Assembly (NCBI GenBank): GCA_020852715.1
Contig: JADZAE010000047.1
Span: 62,001-126,000, forward strand
Length of the DNA: 64,000 nt
Direction: 5' to 3'
From: Deltaproteobacteria bacterium
GTDB lineage: Bacteria; Bdellovibrionota_C; UBA2361; SZUA-149; JADZAE01
In this document: positions 44,508 to 54,081 of the stretch, piece after piece
How the letters are laid out: every line of letters starts with the position of its first letter
Numbering within the stretch: position 1 is the stretch's first letter
Made by a program: the position numbers and the translations under genes
Notes under the pieces: generated by a model
Told to the model about the DNA's origin: nothing
Seen by the model: the letters and a program-made list of their open reading frames with translations, nothing else
The model's database searches: none

Positions 44508-46202
44508 ATGATTGATATTGCATTAGATCACGGCGGAGAAAGTAGCGAAGATGTAATTGCTAATTTAAATATTAGCGACCCCGAAGTGCCAAGCTTAAGG
44601 CCGGAGTTAATCTATGACCAATCGACTGTTAGCCGGAGATTAGCCCTTTGTTCCACTGAGAAAGCCAGGGCACTGGTAGATTACCACCTGGCAATGAAGC
44701 TAGCCTTTTTGCCTATAGCCGTAATTAGCACTCGGAGTGAATCCTCACTATCTGTTATTGTTTCTTTTGAGGCTTCTCCAAACGATATAAAAGCAATAGA
44801 ATTTGCCACCGGACTAAACCTAATCATTGACTATGAACACCGGGAGGCGATTACTCAGGCAATATTTCTGGCCTATCATCAACGGCAAGAACCTTTAAAT
44901 ATGGCCATAACGCGCGCTGAAAGTGAACAGCGCAAATTGCCAGCGGATTTTGTTATTTCTACAGCGACACAAGCAGACCAAGCCATTCCAAATTTACTTA
45001 ACTTGCTGCTTGATCAGGCTATCTGCACACGGACTAGCGATATTCATATTGAACCGTTAGATAATTGTTACCGTATCCGTTTTCGCCAAGATGGAATCTT
45101 AATTGAGCAGGAAAATTTATCAATAAGTGCCGAAACGGGTGCAGCATTATTTCGCCGCATTCGTGTCCTATCCGATCTGGATATAACAAGGACAGCTCTG
45201 AGCCAAGAGGGCGGATTTTTATATGAACAAAAACCTTACTCGATGCGCATTCGTGTTTCGATCCTTTCCTTACATCATGGAGAAAAAGCAGTGCTTAGAA
45301 TATTAGATAATAACTTCCTCTCTCAACTTCAGGGATTAGGAAACTTGAACAAGCTTTTGTCGTTAGGATTAGATAACGAACAGGCAAAAATGTTAGAGTT
45401 AGCACTTGCCAGCAAGAGCGGAACACTCCTTTTTGTCGGGCCAACAGGAAGCGGAAAATCAACATTGCTTTATGCTTGTCTGAATATCCTTAACGATAAT
45501 AGTATTAATATTTGCACAATCGAAGATCCCGTTGAGCGAGTTATTCGCGGTATTTGTCAGGGCGAGATTGATGATAAATGTGGTCGCGATTATGACACCT
45601 TACTACGTGATTTATTAAGACAAGACCCTGATGTGATTATGCTCGGAGAAATTCGCGAAAAAAAAACGGCGGATACTGCCTTATCTGCCGGGCTTACGGG
45701 GCATTTAGTTCTCTCCACATTACATACAGGTAATTGCATCGAAAGCGTTTTTCGCTTACTGCAATTCAATGTGGCGATAGAGTTGATAATTACTTCCGTA
45801 AAACTAATAGTCGCTCAGCGTCTGGTTAGAAAAAATTGCTCGCATTGTTTAGAAGAAGCGATTTTAAATCCTTATCTTCGTTATTTACTTGGCCTAAATG
45901 AAAGTCAACCCGTATTTCAAAGTAGAGGCTGTGAACAATGCTCTGGTCGTGGTTATCAGGATCGCATTGGTGTTTTTGAAATACTACCGATAACGAGGCA
46001 ACTGCAGGATTTTCTTGTTACAACTCATAATAATAAATCGCTGACTATGAGCCGACTACAACAAATGGCCATTGAAAATGGTTATCGTTCTCTTAATCAT
46101 TCCTTGCGTAGCATGCTATTAAAATCAATAATTTCTCCTGCGGTGGCTTTAGAGACAGTAGGAATAAGTCCGACTATCTTTAATTGTGAGAGATCTCAGT
46201 GA
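44508..46202 (+). CDS. PilB/GspE-type secretion ATPase
   Basis: Hexameric motor that drives pilin or pseudopilin assembly. After a diverged N-terminal domain come SDIHIEP, GPTGSGKST (Walker A), TIEDPVER (Asp box), PDVIMLGEIREKKTADTAL (Walker B), HLVLSTLHT (His box) and two CxxC pairs, CSHC and CEQCSGRG, forming the zinc site of extension ATPases rather than PilT. Length 564 aa matches PilB. No pilC or pilT lies beside it. With pilMNOQ and pilD in the window PilB is the natural call, but a type II secretion GspE cannot be excluded. Confidence 0.88.
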   Translation: MIDIALDHGGESSEDVIANLNISDPEVPSLRPELIYDQSTVSRRLALCSTEKARALVDYHLAMKLAFLPIAVISTRSESSLSVIVSFEASPNDIKAIEFATGLNLIIDYEHREAITQAIFLAYHQRQEPLNMAITRAESEQRKLPADFVISTATQADQAIPNLLNLLLDQAICTRTSDIHIEPLDNCYRIRFRQDGILIEQENLSISAETGAALFRRIRVLSDLDITRTALSQEGGFLYEQKPYSMRIRVSILSLHHGEKAVLRILDNNFLSQLQGLGNLNKLLSLGLDNEQAKMLELALASKSGTLLFVGPTGSGKSTLLYACLNILNDNSINICTIEDPVERVIRGICQGEIDDKCGRDYDTLLRDLLRQDPDVIMLGEIREKKTADTALSAGLTGHLVLSTLHTGNCIESVFRLLQFNVAIELIITSVKLIVAQRLVRKNCSHCLEEAILNPYLRYLLGLNESQPVFQSRGCEQCSGRGYQDRIGVFEILPITRQLQDFLVTTHNNKSLTMSRLQQMAIENGYRSLNHSLRSMLLKSIISPAVALETVGISPTIFNCERSQ

Positions 46203-46246
46203 GCCAAAATGTAAAGTAAGGGCCAAGTTGGGACGATTAGTCTTAC

Positions 46247-46627
46247 ATGAGCAGAAGTAGGTATTTGAAAATGTTAAGTTTTCGTAAACTTGGTTTGAGC
46301 AGGGTCGCCGCCAAGTTACAGGAAAGTCTTGACCTTGTGCTGGAGCAGCAGAAAAATTTCGCCGATGTTAACCATACGGCAGTTTTGGTAATTCTGGAAG
46401 AGGATATTAAAAGCTTGCTTGATGAATGTCGCCTGATTAGAGAAGGAAACATTCGTCGGCATAGTGCTTTAAAATCTTTTTATCTTCGGGCGATGACTGC
46501 CGTTGAGGAAACACAGTGTTTTCATTCTCCTTCCCCGGGTGGCTCTTCAGGAAAACTAAAAAAAATACATTACATACATCCACATCCAAAGGGAGAGAAA
46601 CCGAAGCTTCGTTCGACAATAAAATAA
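46247..46627 (+). CDS. Small hypothetical basic protein following the PilB-like gene
   Basis: No recognised family. The first 95 residues are helical and amphipathic (VAAKLQESLDLVLEQQKNFADV, LVILEEDIKSLLDECRLIREG), while the C-terminus is basic with His and Pro (KLKKIHYIHPHPKGEKPKLR). No signal or membrane segment. The start could also be the ATG at 46271; neither has a strong ribosome-binding site. It follows the ATPase gene by 44 bases, so a shared transcript is possible. Confidence 0.5.
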   Translation: MSRSRYLKMLSFRKLGLSRVAAKLQESLDLVLEQQKNFADVNHTAVLVILEEDIKSLLDECRLIREGNIRRHSALKSFYLRAMTAVEETQCFHSPSPGGSSGKLKKIHYIHPHPKGEKPKLRSTIK

Positions 46628-46737
46628 CCTAGCACTACGTTTTAACTGACATATTTATAAATTATGCACGGTTGTCTTTGGCCGATAACTAAGCTAAACC
46701 TAGCGCAGTGGATTTTCAACACAGACACGGCTATCCC

Positions 46738-48483
46738 ATGCGGGCAAAAGAAATAAATCTATTTAGTTTTACCGATGAACAACAGAAAGTGGCGGAGTGC
46801 TTGAGAGCTGCTACAGGGATCTCGCCATTAACAGCTAAATTACTGGTGCAACGGGGAATTGGGGATATTGAGTCTGTTAAATTATTTTTACAACCAACGC
46901 TAAAAAATGGATTGCCTGACCCGGTTGGAGTAAAAAATCTTGATTTAGCGGCCAATGCTTTGTTGGCTGCTTGTAAGAAGGGTGAGCAAATTACCTTGTA
47001 CTCCGACTTTGATGTTGATGGTTTAACATCCTGCGCGCAGTTGTATCTTTTTTTAAAAGCGATTGGGGCAGAAGTTAATTATTATTTACCTAATCGATTT
47101 GTCGATGGCTATGGTTTATCAATGGCTGCCGTAGAGAAGTTGATTAGAACAAAAACAGCAATTTTAGTTACTCTGGATTGTGGGACTAGTAACAAAAGGG
47201 AAATTGAAAAGTTAAAACACTATGGGGTTAGAACAATTGTTGTCGATCATCATGAAGTAATTGAATTACCACCAGCAGAGATAGTCGTTAACCCTGAGCA
47301 GGAGGGCTGCTCGTTTCAAGAGCATAGCCTGGCTACGGCGGGCTTGGTTTGGATGCTTTTGATTGTAATGAGGAAAAAGTTGCCGGAATTTGAATTGTCA
47401 TCGTCCGAAAAAACAGACCCCAAGGCTTACTTAGATTTAGCTGCTTTGGGAACGATCTGTGATATGGTGCCTTTGCTTAAAACCAACCGAACTATTGCTT
47501 GTCGTGGAGTAGAAGCGCTTAAGCTAACCAAAAGGCCAGGGATTGAAGCATTAAAAAATATTAGCGGCCTTTCCGCTAATCCTAGATTTGGTTCCGGGCA
47601 CGTAGGTTTTGTGCTCGGACCGAGAATAAATGCGGCCGGGCGCATGGCTGATCCGCAAGTAGCTTTTAATTTATTGACAACCAGCGATCATAAAGAAGCA
47701 GCAACCTTAGCTGATCATTTAAACAGACTTAATGATAAACGTCGTCAAACTGAAGAAGAAATGCTGAGAATAGCTGAACATTTAATTGATTCTAGTCAGG
47801 CTTTGGTTTTGCAGCCGGTTTTGGTTGTCTATGATAGCAGTTTTCACTTGGGGGTTATTGGTATCGTAGCTCAGAGGTTGGTGGAAAAATATCAAAGGCC
47901 TGCTTTTGTTATGGCCCCGGGGGAGATGATTAAGAGCAACGAAAAAATTGCCGTGATCAAAGGCTCAGCGCGCAGCATAAAAGGCGTTGATGTGGTGGGT
48001 ATTTTACAAAGCTGTGCTAGCGAATTACTCGGATTTGGTGGCCACGAGCAAGCAGGTGGTTTTAGTTTACTACCGGATAAACTGGGGGATTTCGCCTCGA
48101 TAATCGAACGTGTAGCCCAGCAGCAAATCGGAGCAAATTCTTATCAACAGACAATAAATTGTGATCTCAAAACAGATTTTGCCGCTATTGATTTTCAACT
48201 GGCCGAAGAATTTCAGATGCTTTCTCCGTTTGGCATTAAGAATCCTACGCCATTGCTTTATACCGAAAATGTTACGATCGACTCCATTAACGGTTTGGAC
48301 AACAATAATTACCGCTTTATACTAAGAGAGGGAAAGTATTTTCTACCGGCTGTTGCCTGGGGTAAAAAAGAAGTTCGTGACTTAAGAAAAGGGAGCGTGA
48401 TAAACATCGTTTATCAGCTGGAGATAAATACCTATCAGGGCATTTCTTCGGCTCAGCTTAATTTAAAGGAAATTTTGTCGTGA
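46738..48483 (+). CDS. recJ: Single-stranded-DNA-specific exonuclease RecJ
   Basis: 5'-3' exonuclease of DHH family acting in recombination and mismatch repair. YSDFDVDGLTSCAQLY, LVTLDCGTSN, VVDHHEVI (DHH motif), ALGTICDMVPL, LGPRINAAGRM and the C-terminal GHEQAGGF are in the right order; the final third fits the OB domain. Length about 581 aa is normal. I chose the ATG at 46738; a GTG 30 bases upstream is possible. Its TGA overlaps the start of suhB. Confidence 0.94.
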   Translation: MRAKEINLFSFTDEQQKVAECLRAATGISPLTAKLLVQRGIGDIESVKLFLQPTLKNGLPDPVGVKNLDLAANALLAACKKGEQITLYSDFDVDGLTSCAQLYLFLKAIGAEVNYYLPNRFVDGYGLSMAAVEKLIRTKTAILVTLDCGTSNKREIEKLKHYGVRTIVVDHHEVIELPPAEIVVNPEQEGCSFQEHSLATAGLVWMLLIVMRKKLPEFELSSSEKTDPKAYLDLAALGTICDMVPLLKTNRTIACRGVEALKLTKRPGIEALKNISGLSANPRFGSGHVGFVLGPRINAAGRMADPQVAFNLLTTSDHKEAATLADHLNRLNDKRRQTEEEMLRIAEHLIDSSQALVLQPVLVVYDSSFHLGVIGIVAQRLVEKYQRPAFVMAPGEMIKSNEKIAVIKGSARSIKGVDVVGILQSCASELLGFGGHEQAGGFSLLPDKLGDFASIIERVAQQQIGANSYQQTINCDLKTDFAAIDFQLAEEFQMLSPFGIKNPTPLLYTENVTIDSINGLDNNNYRFILREGKYFLPAVAWGKKEVRDLRKGSVINIVYQLEINTYQGISSAQLNLKEILS

Positions 48484-49337
48484 TTAAAGAGTTGAATACC
48501 TATTTACATTTTGCCGATACTTTAATCCGGCGCCTTAGTCAGCGCGTTTTCGAACTTTATGACTCCGATCAAGATCTTCATGTGAACTATAAAACACGGA
48601 CTAATTTAGTTACCGATATTGATTGCTGGGTGGAAGAAACAATTACTCAAGAAATAAAAAGTAAGTTTCCTGACCATCATGTCATTGGCGAAGAGTCAGC
48701 GGAAGAATTAGTTACTAATTCTGGTAAAAGTCTAGGAGAAATGTGCTCAAGTGGTTATTGTTGGGTAGTTGATCCACTTGATGGCACCACAAACTTTGTT
48801 AATTCTATTCCGATTTTTGCTATTTCTATAGCCTTATTTATTGATGGACACAGGACATTGGGCCTTGTCTATGACGTCAGTCGCAAAGAAATGTTTAGCG
48901 CGATGAAAGGATATGGTGCCTTTTTAAACGGCAAGAAAATTTCGGTTGGCCCCAAAACTGAGATGCTTGATGCTGTAGTTGGTTTAGGTTACCCGCACAC
49001 ATCAATCGATGATTGGGGATCTTTTCGTGACGTCTATGAAATGTTCCTTAAGGAAACCAGAGCAATTAGGCGTTTCGGTTCGAGTACAGTTGAACAATGT
49101 TGGGTGGCCTGTGGACGACTAGATGGCGTGTTCGAGTCTTTTATGCGTCCCTGGGATGTCGCAGCCGGATCGTTGATTATTGAGGAAGCCGGTGGCATTG
49201 TAAAAAACTGCGAATGCTTGAGTTCGGCAGAGTTTAATGTTTTTAGCAATTCTTATGTTGCTGCTAACAAAATGCTTTTCCCCGAGTTTTATCGTCTATC
49301 TTTAGACGCGCTGGAAATATTAAAAAGTAAGCCTTAA
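48480..49337 (+). CDS. suhB: Inositol-1-monophosphatase family protein (SuhB-like)
   Basis: Mg-dependent sugar/inositol phosphatase; SuhB members also act in rRNA antitermination. VIGEESAEE supplies the first metal ligand, WVVDPLDGTTNFVNSIPIF the second site, and PWDVAAGSLIIEEAGG the third. Length 285 aa is normal. The GTG at 48480 overlaps the recJ stop by 4 bases, so the genes are coupled. The exact substrate cannot be read from sequence. Confidence 0.88.
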   Translation: MIKELNTYLHFADTLIRRLSQRVFELYDSDQDLHVNYKTRTNLVTDIDCWVEETITQEIKSKFPDHHVIGEESAEELVTNSGKSLGEMCSSGYCWVVDPLDGTTNFVNSIPIFAISIALFIDGHRTLGLVYDVSRKEMFSAMKGYGAFLNGKKISVGPKTEMLDAVVGLGYPHTSIDDWGSFRDVYEMFLKETRAIRRFGSSTVEQCWVACGRLDGVFESFMRPWDVAAGSLIIEEAGGIVKNCECLSSAEFNVFSNSYVAANKMLFPEFYRLSLDALEILKSKP

Positions 49338-49344
49338 AGCCCAA

Positions 49345-50094
49345 TTATTTTTTCGTTAGTTTTTTCACCGTAGATTGCGGGGAGCTACCAAAGCTGTTCT
49401 GAGCGCTAATCGTTACATAAAGTTGGGTTACGGCAGCATTGCAGAGCAGTTGATACTGGTAAACCGGTCCATATTGAGGATGTTCGGCTTTTGCGAGCAT
49501 CTCTATTGGCAATGTGACTGCGCCGTTAAGATTGTTTTCTGATTGGCCAAATTTAATCTGGTAAGAATGCACCGAATTCGTTGGTAATAACCAAATTAAA
49601 TCAAAACAATTGCTGCTGGAACGCTGCAGCAATAGGCTTGTGCTTTCCGCTAATAATGTTGCATCGGTAGAGGTTATATTTTGTTGATTATCTGATTCTT
49701 GTTCAGAATTTTGCGTTGAGTTTTTCCCAAAAAGTTCCATTCCTGCTCCGGCACTAGCGCGAGGGTTAGTTTGCGTGGATGTATTTGGTGCGGCTAGCGG
49801 TTGCTTATCATTCTCATCTATGCCGAAAAGACCTGCTCCTGCCCGGGCATTAGCTTGCGGCTTTTGTTGTAGTCCCTGTTCCACCTGAGGATTGCTGACA
49901 GTAGTTTTGGCTTTGGCCTTCTCTACTTCTGCTGTTAGCAGTCCCATTCCAGATCCGGCTAATGTTTCCTGCGAAGCGCTATTTTCAGCGGCCGAAAAAT
50001 CAACGGAATTTTCTTCTTCAATGTTAAAAAATTCGAACGAGCCACAAGATGTTAAAAAAAACACAAGAAGAAGATAATATTTAGTTAATTTCAT
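49345..50094 (-). CDS. Predicted lipoprotein with AGAGLFG-type repeats and C-terminal Fn3-like domain
   Basis: Signal with lipobox LTSC near residue 17. The linker holds three related motifs, AGSGMGLLTAE, ARAGAGLFGIDEN and ASAGAGMELFGKN, separated by Gln/Asn/Thr-rich spacers, a tandem-repeat pattern of unknown meaning. The C-terminal 85 residues look like one fibronectin-type beta sandwich (CFDLIWLLPTNSVHSYQIKFGQSE, YVTISAQNSFG). Convergent with suhB, 7 bases apart. Probably anchored in the outer or inner membrane; function unknown. Confidence 0.65.
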   Translation of the reverse strand: MKLTKYYLLLVFFLTSCGSFEFFNIEEENSVDFSAAENSASQETLAGSGMGLLTAEVEKAKAKTTVSNPQVEQGLQQKPQANARAGAGLFGIDENDKQPLAAPNTSTQTNPRASAGAGMELFGKNSTQNSEQESDNQQNITSTDATLLAESTSLLLQRSSSNCFDLIWLLPTNSVHSYQIKFGQSENNLNGAVTLPIEMLAKAEHPQYGPVYQYQLLCNAAVTQLYVTISAQNSFGSSPQSTVKKLTKK

Positions 50095-50216
50095 GGCCTA
50101 AACTTTAGTTAAACGTGAACAATAGTGATGCACTTTTCAATCTATGCGGTTATACTTAGACGCGAATGATAATGCAATAATTTCCTAGTTCTTGGCTAGG
50201 CTAATATGAAGCAAGT

Positions 50217-50939
50217 ATGGCTCAATATCAAACTCATATTTCCTTTTCTGTCGTTTCCGGGGCTGCCTATGCCTTCATGGGATATTCCATGTTCCATATT
50301 TTCCCCGAACATTTATTGTTGGCCTTCATTTTAGTTGTGATCGCCGGTATGCTTCCCGATCTTGATGCCAGTCATGGTATGCCGGCCCGAGAATTAAGTG
50401 GACTGCTGGCAGCTTTAGCCCCTGTTATTTTGTTTGAACATTACCCTAATCTTAGAACCGCTGGGTCAGCACGTATGTCCTTGGTTTTTATTGTTTGTTA
50501 TTTGCTAACGCGCATCTTAAGTTTGCGTACCCTGCAAATTTTTACGACACATCGAGGTATGATTCATAGTCTACCGGCAACGATTATTGTTTTCCAACTT
50601 TCTTATTTTTTATTTTCTGATTTGTATTGGAAGGATCAAGTCTATCTTGCCGGAGCTATCGGGTTTGGGTTTTTATCTCATCTTGTTCTGGATGGTTACA
50701 CTAATTTAGACATACTGGGAACAGCGATGGGGAAGCGTAGCGGTGGTGCCCCCGCTTTAAAGATATTAGCACCAACTTGGGGACTTACCTTTTTTATTTA
50801 TGGGATAATTGCTGCGCTTGGCTATGTTATGAGCAATGATTATTTTCCACAAATTCGTCTTCAGAAAACAAAAACTGAAACAAAAGCTGAAATAAAAACC
50901 GAGGTTAAAGCCTCTAGCTCATCGGCAACAGCACGCTGA
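50217..50939 (+). CDS. YdjM-like inner-membrane metal-dependent hydrolase
   Basis: Multi-pass membrane protein with the DUF457/YdjM motif set: DLDASHGM near residue 48, THRGMIHSLPA near 120 and FLSHLVLDGYTN near 160, all with conserved His and Asp that could bind metal. Several hydrophobic segments alternate with these motifs. The C-terminal tail is a charged repeat of Lys/Glu/Thr (KTKTETKAEIKTEVKAS). No substrate is known for most members. Its stop touches the stop of the convergent acyltransferase gene. Confidence 0.75.
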   Translation: MAQYQTHISFSVVSGAAYAFMGYSMFHIFPEHLLLAFILVVIAGMLPDLDASHGMPARELSGLLAALAPVILFEHYPNLRTAGSARMSLVFIVCYLLTRILSLRTLQIFTTHRGMIHSLPATIIVFQLSYFLFSDLYWKDQVYLAGAIGFGFLSHLVLDGYTNLDILGTAMGKRSGGAPALKILAPTWGLTFFIYGIIAALGYVMSNDYFPQIRLQKTKTETKAEIKTEVKASSSSATAR

Positions 50940-52733
50940 CTAGGTAGTAGGTGAGATTTTGTTTTGATATTCGAGAAACTTTTGCACTCCTTCCTCGCCC
51001 AGATATTTAGCTAACATCTTGGTATTGGTTTCTGTTAGATCGACAAGGATAAGGCCATCAAGCACATTCCCAAATTCGGGATCAATATTAAACCCTAGTA
51101 ACTTACCGCCTAGTTTTAGGTACTGCTTTAAAAGGACAGGCACACTACTTTCTTTAGCTTCAATTTCTGTGATCAGCTGAGAAACATCATTGATATCTTT
51201 AACCACCGTAGCAAAAGAACGCTTATCGACGCCTCGTATTCTTATATTACGATGGGGTTTCCTGGGTTTAATGAGTTTTGCTAACTGTGGCAAAAAATTA
51301 TTTGACCTTAAAAAAGAAACGATCAGTTGGCGAGAAATTGTGTCATACTCGCTGCTTATGCTAACCGGGCCAAAAAGGTTTTTATATGCCGGATTTTTAA
51401 CTACATAATGACCAATGCCTTTCCAGAGCAATAGAAGCGAAAAAAAGTTTTTCTGATACTCGGGTTGAATAAATGATCGCCCCAGTTCTAACGCTGGAGT
51501 TATCTGTTCAATCAAAGAAGAAGAGTAGCGAAATAATGAGTGTGTATAGAGCCCGGTTATACCGTATTGATTCAAAATAAGATCACATTTTCCTATGCGA
51601 TAGGCACCGATAATTTCCTTCTTCTCTTTATTCCAAGCGAAGAGATGAGTGTAGTAGCTATCGAACTTATCAAGGTCGATAGATTTACCTGTTCCTTCGT
51701 TGGCCGCGCGAAAAGTTACTTCCCGCAAACGCCCAATTTCATGAAGGGTGTTGGGGATTTGCTCAGCGCTGGCATAAAATACCTCCGTTTCGCTATTCTC
51801 TGAAAGTTTTTGTTCTGCCGGTAGAGCGTGGATTTCTTTATCTAATAATTCGGCCGGTAGCGCTGAACAGATAATTTCATAATTTGCCGGCTGGTCGATT
51901 TGCTTATCTTGCTGTGGCGCTGCGCGGTGTCTAAGAATATAGGTTCGCAGTCTGATGAAACTTAGCATTTCCGCGTCAGTTTCAAATTTCATTAACTTAT
52001 CATTACTAATTGACGAGCCGATATCAACGGAGATAGTCTTATTTTGCTTATTGCCAAATTCACGCGCTAGCAGAGCAGTGCGCAGACGAGGATGAATAAG
52101 TCCCATTAATTGGAAAAAACAACTATTTCGTCCATGAAAGTAAAGTGGAACAACGCTTGCTCCCGATTTTCTAACCATTGTACAAAGATTATCGTTCCAT
52201 TCGGGATCCATTACCTCGCACTTCAATAAATGCAAATGAGAAACTGTTCCTGAAGGAAAAAGTGCTAACAGTCCACCGGCTTTTAAGTGTTTTAGCATTT
52301 CACGCATTGAGGAAATATTGCTACGCGTTGCCTTACTACCACCGAATGGATCAACACCGAGAAAATATTTTCTCGCTTCCGGCATGGTATTTAATAAGTA
52401 GTTTGCCAACAACCTAACATCGTTGCGAATACGGGCTAGAATTTCTACCATCACCAAGCCTTCAATGCCGCCAAAGGGGTGATTGGAAACAACGATTGTT
52501 GGTCCGGTTTTTGGTATGTTGGCTAAAGATTCCTCTGGAACCTCTATCTCGACATTCATTTCAGATAAAATACTTGATACGAAATCCTCACCAACGTTTT
52601 TAATAGCGGCACTATATATTTTATGAATCTTGTCTAAGCCCAGCGCATAATAAACTAGTGGACCAGCAAATAAGCGCAGCGTGCGCTCAAAAACAACATC
52701 ATTGGGTAAATTATTTTCTGATTGGTCGCTCAA
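50940..52733 (-). CDS. Fused acyltransferase: N-terminal PlsC-like plus C-terminal OlsB-like (OlsF-type)
   Basis: N-terminal half (about 50-270): PlsC-like lysophospholipid acyltransferase with VSNHPFGGIEG (an HxxxxE variant of HxxxxD), LFPSGTVSH and VVPLYFHGRNS. C-terminal half (about 310-480): GNAT-type hemolysin/ornithine-N-acyltransferase domain with REVTFRAANEGTG, FAWNKEKKEIIGAYRIG, LELGRSFIQPEYQ and LFGPVSISSEYD. Both halves in one chain match OlsF, which makes ornithine lipids from ornithine by two acyl transfers. Start at 52733 is a TTG without strong ribosome-binding site. Product not provable here; other lipid products are possible. Confidence 0.75.
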   Translation of the reverse strand: MSDQSENNLPNDVVFERTLRLFAGPLVYYALGLDKIHKIYSAAIKNVGEDFVSSILSEMNVEIEVPEESLANIPKTGPTIVVSNHPFGGIEGLVMVEILARIRNDVRLLANYLLNTMPEARKYFLGVDPFGGSKATRSNISSMREMLKHLKAGGLLALFPSGTVSHLHLLKCEVMDPEWNDNLCTMVRKSGASVVPLYFHGRNSCFFQLMGLIHPRLRTALLAREFGNKQNKTISVDIGSSISNDKLMKFETDAEMLSFIRLRTYILRHRAAPQQDKQIDQPANYEIICSALPAELLDKEIHALPAEQKLSENSETEVFYASAEQIPNTLHEIGRLREVTFRAANEGTGKSIDLDKFDSYYTHLFAWNKEKKEIIGAYRIGKCDLILNQYGITGLYTHSLFRYSSSLIEQITPALELGRSFIQPEYQKNFFSLLLLWKGIGHYVVKNPAYKNLFGPVSISSEYDTISRQLIVSFLRSNNFLPQLAKLIKPRKPHRNIRIRGVDKRSFATVVKDINDVSQLITEIEAKESSVPVLLKQYLKLGGKLLGFNIDPEFGNVLDGLILVDLTETNTKMLAKYLGEEGVQKFLEYQNKISPTT

Positions 52734-52876
52734 GTGTGTAATAATAAATAGCCGGTTAATACTACAGATAAATTAGTGATTCGTTTAGCATACAATTACA
52801 TAACGCTACAAGGGCACATTGTTTTTAGTCATGTTCACGTTTATATGTGAGGCAATAATGACAATAATATCTCCCT

Positions 52877-53791
52877 CTATTCAAAAAGCCCTTCTACCGA
52901 TAAATAGCGTTCGCCTGTATCGTAGGTAAACGAAAGTACTCTTGCGTTTTTGGTTATATTGGGAAGGTAGTGGTTGATTGCGGCTAAAGATGCACCACTT
53001 GAAATACCAACAAATATACCTTCTTCTAAAGCACAGCGTTTTGCAAATTCAAATGCCTTTGCTGTTGGTACTTTAATTATATCGTCAATCAATTCGCGAT
53101 TTAAGTTTTTGGGAATAAAGCCGGTACCAATTCCTTGTATTTTGTGCGGACCGGGTTTGCCACCAGAAATGACCGGAGAATCTTCGGGCTCGACAGCAAT
53201 AACTTTGAGATTTTTATATTCTTTTTTTAATATTTCAGCACAACCACTAATGTGTCCTCCGGTTCCCACACCGGTAATTAAATAATCTAGTCCTTCAGGG
53301 AAATCAGCAAGAATTTCCTTAGCTGTTGTTCGACGATGAACATCAATGTTAACGGGGTTTTCAAATTGCTGTGGTATCCAAGAATCAGCTGTGCTGCTGT
53401 GAATTTCTGCTGCTCTGGCTATGGCACCGGACATACCTTTTTCCTTGGGTGTAAGTTCTAATTGAGCACCCAATGCTTTCATATAACGTCTTCTCTCTAA
53501 AGACATAGATTCTGGCATAACTAACAATAGCTTGTAACCTTTAACGGCGGCGACCATTGCTAGTGCAATACCGGTATTTCCCGAAGTTGGTTCAATAATT
53601 AAAGTATCTTTTTTTAGAATGCCACGTTGTTCAGCATCTTCAATCATTGCTAGTCCGATACGATCTTTAATACTGCCGCCTGGATTTATTCGTTCAAGTT
53701 TTAACCAAATTTCGGCTTCAGTTGTGAAAAGACGATTAATTTTTACACAAGGCGTGTTGCCGATAGTTGCTAAAATATTTTGTGCCTTCAT
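52877..53791 (-). CDS. cysK: Cysteine synthase A (O-acetylserine sulfhydrylase)
   Basis: PLP enzyme making cysteine from O-acetylserine and sulfide. [15 protein letters not shown] carries the PLP Lys at about 42, [13 protein letters not shown] binds the cofactor/substrate carboxylate, and [16 protein letters not shown] binds the phosphate. Length 304 aa is normal. GGAG five bases before the ATG supports the start. CysM or cystathionine-beta-synthase-like members are less likely by motif and length. Confidence 0.92.
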   Translation of the reverse strand: MKAQNILATIGNTPCVKINRLFTTEAEIWLKLERINPGGSIKDRIGLAMIEDAEQRGILKKDTLIIEPTSGNTGIALAMVAAVKGYKLLLVMPESMSLERRRYMKALGAQLELTPKEKGMSGAIARAAEIHSSTADSWIPQQFENPVNIDVHRRTTAKEILADFPEGLDYLITGVGTGGHISGCAEILKKEYKNLKVIAVEPEDSPVISGGKPGPHKIQGIGTGFIPKNLNRELIDDIIKVPTAKAFEFAKRCALEEGIFVGISSGASLAAINHYLPNITKNARVLSFTYDTGERYLSVEGLFE

Positions 53792-53987
53792 AAGACTCCA
53801 TTATTAGTTTTTAAAAGAGTGGCCTCTATAGCATTTTCTCTGAAACCTGTCCGAAGAGATAGATATTGCACTATTAAAATGATGAGCCAATCGTTACTGG
53901 TTTACACAAAGATTTTGTCTACTAAATTTCGACTAGATTGATCATTCTAAAATTGATCTCAGTGTAGAAGAAAGATTAAACCGTTTG

Positions 53988-54016
53988 TTGCAAGTAAAGA
54001 TTTTATTGTCTATGAT
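53988..54016 (+). promoter_or_regulatory. Sigma-70-type promoter for the nitronate-monooxygenase-like gene
   Basis: TTGCAA at 53988-53993 and TATGAT at 54011-54016 are separated by exactly 17 bases and lie about 65 bases before the ATG at 54082. The surrounding 290-base gap has no gene. Confidence 0.5.
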
Positions 54017-54081
54017 GCTAGAATTCTCTAAGTGTCTAACTCGGAAATAAAGGCCTTTCCCAGGATGAAGTAAATAGCTCG

